From the NCBI GenBank assembly GCA_947846985.1, contig CANTUZ010000005.1:7764501-7828500 (forward strand): a stretch of 64,000 nt of DNA, read 5' to 3'. The notes under the pieces were generated by a model, which was not told where the DNA came from, did no database searches, and worked only from the letters and a program-made list of their open reading frames with translations. This document shows positions 59,855 through 64,000 of the stretch, one piece after another (the stretch's first letter is position 1; the number at the start of each line of letters is the position of its first letter). The DNA comes from Fratercula arctica. Its lineage: Eukaryota > Chordata > Aves > Charadriiformes > Alcidae. The translations under genes were made by a program, and so were the position numbers.

Positions 59855-60597
59855 CTCCAGAAAAATCACTTGAATGTGAGCAGCTATCATCTCCGATTGC
59901 AATAACAGCTACAGCTAAACAGAAGGTGCTGTTAAATCTTTGCTGCATTTATTTACAAATGAACCAGCACAGAGTGGTACACCAATAAAAATTGAGGCAT
60001 TTAACAAAGTAACACACACCTCTAGTTTCACTGAAAAAATATGAGGATTAATTGAAGTCTGTGACTTGATTATCCTGCCAGTTACATTTTCTTTTCATAA
60101 ATAAAATTCCATGAGAAAAGATGCAGGAGTTATGTGTCTCTAAGGAATAAGCACATGCAATTTAGAAAATTCATTGGTAACTGAATCTGCTGGTAATGAC
60201 TGCTCTAGCATGTCAATGATGAGGTTATATATTTGTAGCTTTAGAGATATGGTATGAGGATATTAGTTTCATAGATCAAATATGAGACTTAATTGTTTTT
60301 AAATAATGGCAATTCCTCAGGAGTGTAAAACATGATAGGCCCTCTAAGTCTCAAAAAAAAAAAAAGAAAATCAGGTCTGAGTGAAAGACTTTTCAAATGA
60401 TCCAGTGGCCTATTTGACGTAGACAGCAGTAATACTAGAGGATTTGATTTAGCTGTTTTTTCAATGAATGATAGATGGGTATGGTTCAATAGGGAATTAT
60501 GTTGAGTGAATTTACACCAAGAAAAATCCTTGTACTTTGAAAAAGAACCTGAAGACTTTCTGAGACCTTTTCAGGTCTCTCTGTAAATAACCAAAGG

Positions 60598-60655
60598 CTT
60601 TTTTTTTCTTTTTCTTTTCTTTTTTTTCTTTTTCCTTTTTCTTTTTTTTTTTTCC
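60598..60655 (+). repeat. 58-nt uninterrupted pyrimidine tract
   Basis: T-runs interrupted only by C (CTTT/CTTTT units). A simple-sequence polypyrimidine tract. Confidence 0.9.
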
Positions 60656-62336
60656 ATTGTGTCAGAAGATGCCCAGAGGCTGATATATAGTAATAATTTT
60701 CAGCATGTGTTTAATATTAAATTATTATGATAGATCTATGTTGGGTTTTTATTTTTTTAAATATGAGGCAGCTTTTATGGACAAGGAAGGATTTCCTTAC
60801 TCTGTTTTACCTGTTTTCTAGTGCTGCTTTGTTCTCTAGGTCCTAAAGACAGCTGATGCAGTCTTCTAGTGTCTGAGCCACCTCAGTTGTTGTTGAAGCT
60901 AAAAAGAGGTGAGAGCACTCAGATTTTTATAGGGCCTGGCTTTTGCCCATTTTAATGTTCTTTGCTCAGCCCCCATTAACTTTATAATGTGAGTCATACT
61001 CTTAAGAATGTTTTTGTAACATCTTTGATTCCCACCCCAACCCCCCTTTCTGGGCTGTCAGTTAAAAACTGGGAGATAGATTAACTTTGTCTTCAGCATC
61101 CAGTCAGTAAATCTATAAACTCAAAGAAATATAAAGGCAGCTAGAAGGAGGTATTCTATTTTCTAGGTATTTTACCCTAATTTTTCCTTGAGGGTTAAAA
61201 ACACTAAAGTCCAATCAAAACGTGTTTCCTTTCTTGCGTTTGTACACTGTTAAATGCCTTCTGGGGGCAAGAGGAATCATGAAGACCTGAGAAATGGAGG
61301 TGGCTGTCATGTTTGATTTAGTTTGTGATTAGTGGATGTGAGGAGTTACAGCAGCAAGGAACATGATTTCAGACCACATAGCAACCAGTTCTCAAAAGCT
61401 AGATTTTTTTTCTTTGTTTAAAAAAGATAGGTATCTCTAAACAGCAAAGGAAAGATGAGGTGATGTTAAACATGCTTCAAAACCCCCTTGTTTTTTCTGC
61501 CTCATATTTAAGTTTTACTTTGCTTTTACTTCAAAGTATAGTTTCAGAGTAAGAACAGCATGCGTGAAATAGATATTTTTTCATTTCACCCGAATGTATA
61601 TATAACTCTGGAATGTTATTCACTGTGGTCTTCACTTCTGCTACCTTTCAGGGGAAAAAAAAAAAAAAAGAAGTTTTTGTTGTCCCAATCTCTTTTTTTC
61701 TCTCTATCTAATTCTATGCTGCCTCCATATAAAATTAGCCATCTGTTTTGTTTAACTCTTCATTTCATTCCTCATAAGTCTAATTAAACTTGCCAAATGA
61801 ACCTCCAGTATTACAGAGGTTTTTCTTGGAGTGAGACTTTGAGACAAATTAAACTGGGCATGGACCTACTTCCTTTTGTCTATGGACAAAAGAAGTGCTC
61901 TGAGCCAAATACTGCCTCTGAAGCATGCTGTGATCTCCAGGCAGGCTGGGAGAGGTGTTAGAGGGTGGAGGCTCTCCCTTCACTCTGGTGAGTCGTCTTG
62001 CTAGCATTTAGAAAAATGGGTTGATAACACTTGATAATTCTTGGTCTTTTACTGCTGAGCGAGACGTTCTTTAACTCTAGTCTAAGCAGCACGTTATGCT
62101 TTAGGCAATGTTTTAGTAGCCTCCTCTTGTAAAATTCTGTTTTGTGGGGTGGTTGTTTGTTTTTATTTTGTTTTGGAGTGTGTTTTTGTTTGTTGGGGGC
62201 AGGCAGAGAGAGTGTTGTTTGGTTGGTTTGTGTTGGCTTTGCCCAGAACAGGATTAGCATCTTGGAAGTCACATATAGGTTCTGAGTTAGTTTTCCTTAT
62301 TTCTTATATCAGAAACCTGAAACAGAAAAGATACCA

Positions 62337-62409
62337 CTTCCCTTTTTTCCTTTTTTTCCCTTTTTTCCCTTCTCTCCCTTCCCCCTTCCTTCCCCTTTTT
62401 TCCTTTTTT
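62337..62409 (+). repeat. 73-nt uninterrupted pyrimidine tract
   Basis: Only C and T from 62337 to 62409, built from CCCTTTTTT-like units in partly mirror-symmetric order. A single G follows, then more pyrimidines to about 62425. This composition can form triplex (H-) DNA. An acceptor-like TTTTCTTTACAG at 62442 is followed at once by TAG. Confidence 0.9.
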
Positions 62410-63575
62410 GCACCTCTCCCCCCTTTAATTTTTCTTTACAGTAGGATAAGAAATTACTGTTACCTTACTTCATAGTTACTTGAAGCGTACCAGGATCAAA
62501 TTTCTGTTGCTGCACCAATTGTAATTAAATTGAAGCTCTTTCTGGGTTTTATGATGACCTGTTTATGGTCTACAAAGGAACTGATGGTACTGTAAAGGCA
62601 CAAGCTAGAATTAAACTCTTACTGATGGAAGACAAAACTAATGTCAGGCCCAGAATCCAGAAAACAGGCACCAAACTTCTAGACTGGTAATCATGGCCCA
62701 TGGCACCAATACGTTGTGTTGTACAAACACGTAGTCCAGAGACCAAGTAGTGCCTGCAAAGAAAGCTGGGGGAAGTAGGAATGCTAAAAGACTCTTTTTA
62801 TATTTTGTATTAGGCCTTATTGAAATACAGGTTCTATGCTTGTTCTATGTAAGTTATGCTTCATAGCACCTTAGCATAGTTTAGGACAAAATAAAGCTGT
62901 CAAATACAGAAGAATAAAAAGAAGTAATCATAGAAGGGAACCTAAAGAAGCAGTTAACTTTTCAATTCTGAGGCAGAATTTACAAAAGGGGAGAGAGTTA
63001 GACCCATTTAGTTACCTTCAAGGTAACAAAATTAAGGGAAAAGCTGTGTCCCATATTTGTATTAATAGAGATTTTTGTCGGTGATTAGATCGTGGAAGAT
63101 AGGCTCCTCCCAGAGAGAGTATGCAACTGTTATCCTTATGTTCATGTGAGGTTCATGCTCACTGATGTAAGATTTTTGTTTCTTTCTGATTTAATATCTA
63201 GAAGTTGAATACGGTTTATTCATTGTAAGCTGGCTACCTGTAAATCCTGAGATGTTAAGCAGAAGTAATAAAATGTCAGTATTAAGATTCCTTTCTTAAG
63301 GCTATTACAGTTACACAGCAAGTACATTGTTTTTGTATTGAATTATTTTACCTCTTGTATTACATTGTTTAGTATTTTAACACCAGTCCTTTGAGACAAT
63401 TTCTCTAAAGCAAATTCCTTTAATTTTTTGTTTTCCAGTTCATATACAGAAGCCAGCAACATAGAAATACATTGTAAGAATGTCCTACAGCTTCTATTTT
63501 CTCTTTATAGATTGTGGTAAATTTTGCTTATCAAATGGTAGACACATTTTTTTAATTGTTTTGTCTTATTTTTAG

Positions 63576-63623
63576 AGCCTGAAAACAAGCACCTAAGGTA
63601 TGAGGGCAGCCTTGAGCAAAGAG
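63576..63623 (+). other. Candidate 48-nt symmetric microexon (low confidence)
   Basis: A strong pyrimidine-rich acceptor (TTTTGTCTTATTTTTAG) and a strong donor (AAAGAG|GTAAGAA) enclose 48 nt. Exactly one frame is open (PENKHLRYEGSLEQR plus split codons at both ends), giving phase 1 on both sides. It could therefore be included or skipped without shifting a frame, as in cassette microexons. The frame also reads through both splice sites. No protein family is recognised and no neighbouring exon is visible before the window ends. Confidence 0.32.
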
Positions 63624-64000
63624 GTAAGAACAAGTTTGTTCGTATTTAATACTACTTTTTCTTACTAATATTGTTCTATGTTTTAAAAATCCATTGCATA
63701 TACTTTATGTATATTAAATAATCTTGCCAAAATGGAGCACTATAATTGTAAGCGTATTCTTCTGTGCCAAGAGGGAACCTAAAGTAGAGGGGGAAAATTT
63801 CAGTAGAGTTTATTCAGAGGCTGAAGAAAAACAGTCTCAAACTATTATTGCACTTAAAGTGAGAGGATAATTCTGTTGTCCAGCCCAGTCTCAGGTAGTG
63901 TGATGTCTTTGGCAAAGTAAAAGAATGAATTTACTCTTCACTTATGCTAATATAACTGAGAAATATTTCCATGAACTGTCTGTTCCTCGCTTTAAGAAAT
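63624..64000. other. Unassigned end of window
   Basis: AT-rich sequence downstream of the candidate microexon. No repeat or gene is recognised. Confidence 0.5.

Larger units (their letters stand above)
59855..63575. other. Unique tract with long pyrimidine runs
   Basis: Besides the two pyrimidine tracts listed separately there is no recognisable gene. A 32-nt minus-strand segment at about 60809-60840 has an acceptor-like GCTGTCTTTAG and a donor-like ACAG|GTAAAA with an open frame, but is too short to weigh. A 17-bp perfect inverted repeat, GTTACCTTCAAGGTAAC, lies at 63011-63027. Confidence 0.5.

Noticed and set aside
62149..62475. 108-codon Phe/Pro-rich open frame
   Set aside because: It is created by the pyrimidine tract, with low-complexity translation only.
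63011..63027. 17-bp perfect palindrome GTTACCTTCAAGGTAAC
   Set aside because: An isolated short palindrome near chance expectation for 64 kb, with no associated motif cluster.
1..64000. tRNA, rRNA, CRISPR array, operon or bacterial insertion sequence
   Set aside because: No cloverleaf, rRNA-like block, regularly spaced repeat array or prokaryotic gene arrangement was seen. The sequence is vertebrate in character.

Overview
The window looks like nuclear DNA from a bird. Interspersed repeats of the chicken-repeat-1 (CR1) LINE family dominate, including copies ending in the typical ATTCTATG-type octamer. There is also a solitary LTR of avian endogenous-retrovirus type (starts TGTCCTGGTTT, ends ACCATGACA), and the background is AT-rich and CpG-poor with many homopolymers and dinucleotide repeats. 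I cannot resolve the bird order. No bacterial, viral or organellar gene organisation is present.

Layout. 1-10.9 kb: single-copy-looking AT-rich DNA with two strong poly-G/G-quadruplex tracts near 6.4 and 6.8 kb. 10.9-12.5 kb: two CR1 copies, a young one on the minus strand and an older one on the plus strand. 12.5-24.2 kb: mostly unique, with a dense palindrome cluster at 14.64-14.73 kb and short CR1 3' tails at 18.05 and 22.04 kb. 24.2-25.4 kb: a longer, decayed plus-strand CR1 with an internal deletion. 30.0-30.25 and 33.8-34.4 kb: very old CR1/L3-like remnants, minus strand. 37.5-38.8 kb: the best-preserved CR1, with much of its reverse transcriptase readable in two frames. It lacks the normal 3' terminal repeat and abuts a 55-bp segment that recurs exactly 980 bp downstream. 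51.6-52.36 kb: a solo LTR. 52.4-64 kb: unique sequence with a (TG)(GA) microsatellite, long pyrimidine tracts and several exon-like signals.

No confident protein-coding host gene can be called. The window reads as intergenic DNA or large introns. A few short stretches combine an open frame with plausible splice sites: 44262-44449 plus; 48035-48114 and 57046-57200 minus, phase-compatible with each other; open frames at 58.7-59.9 kb minus; 63576-63623 plus. They are recorded as low-confidence candidate exons. All recognisable coding capacity otherwise belongs to decayed CR1 reverse-transcriptase ORFs.
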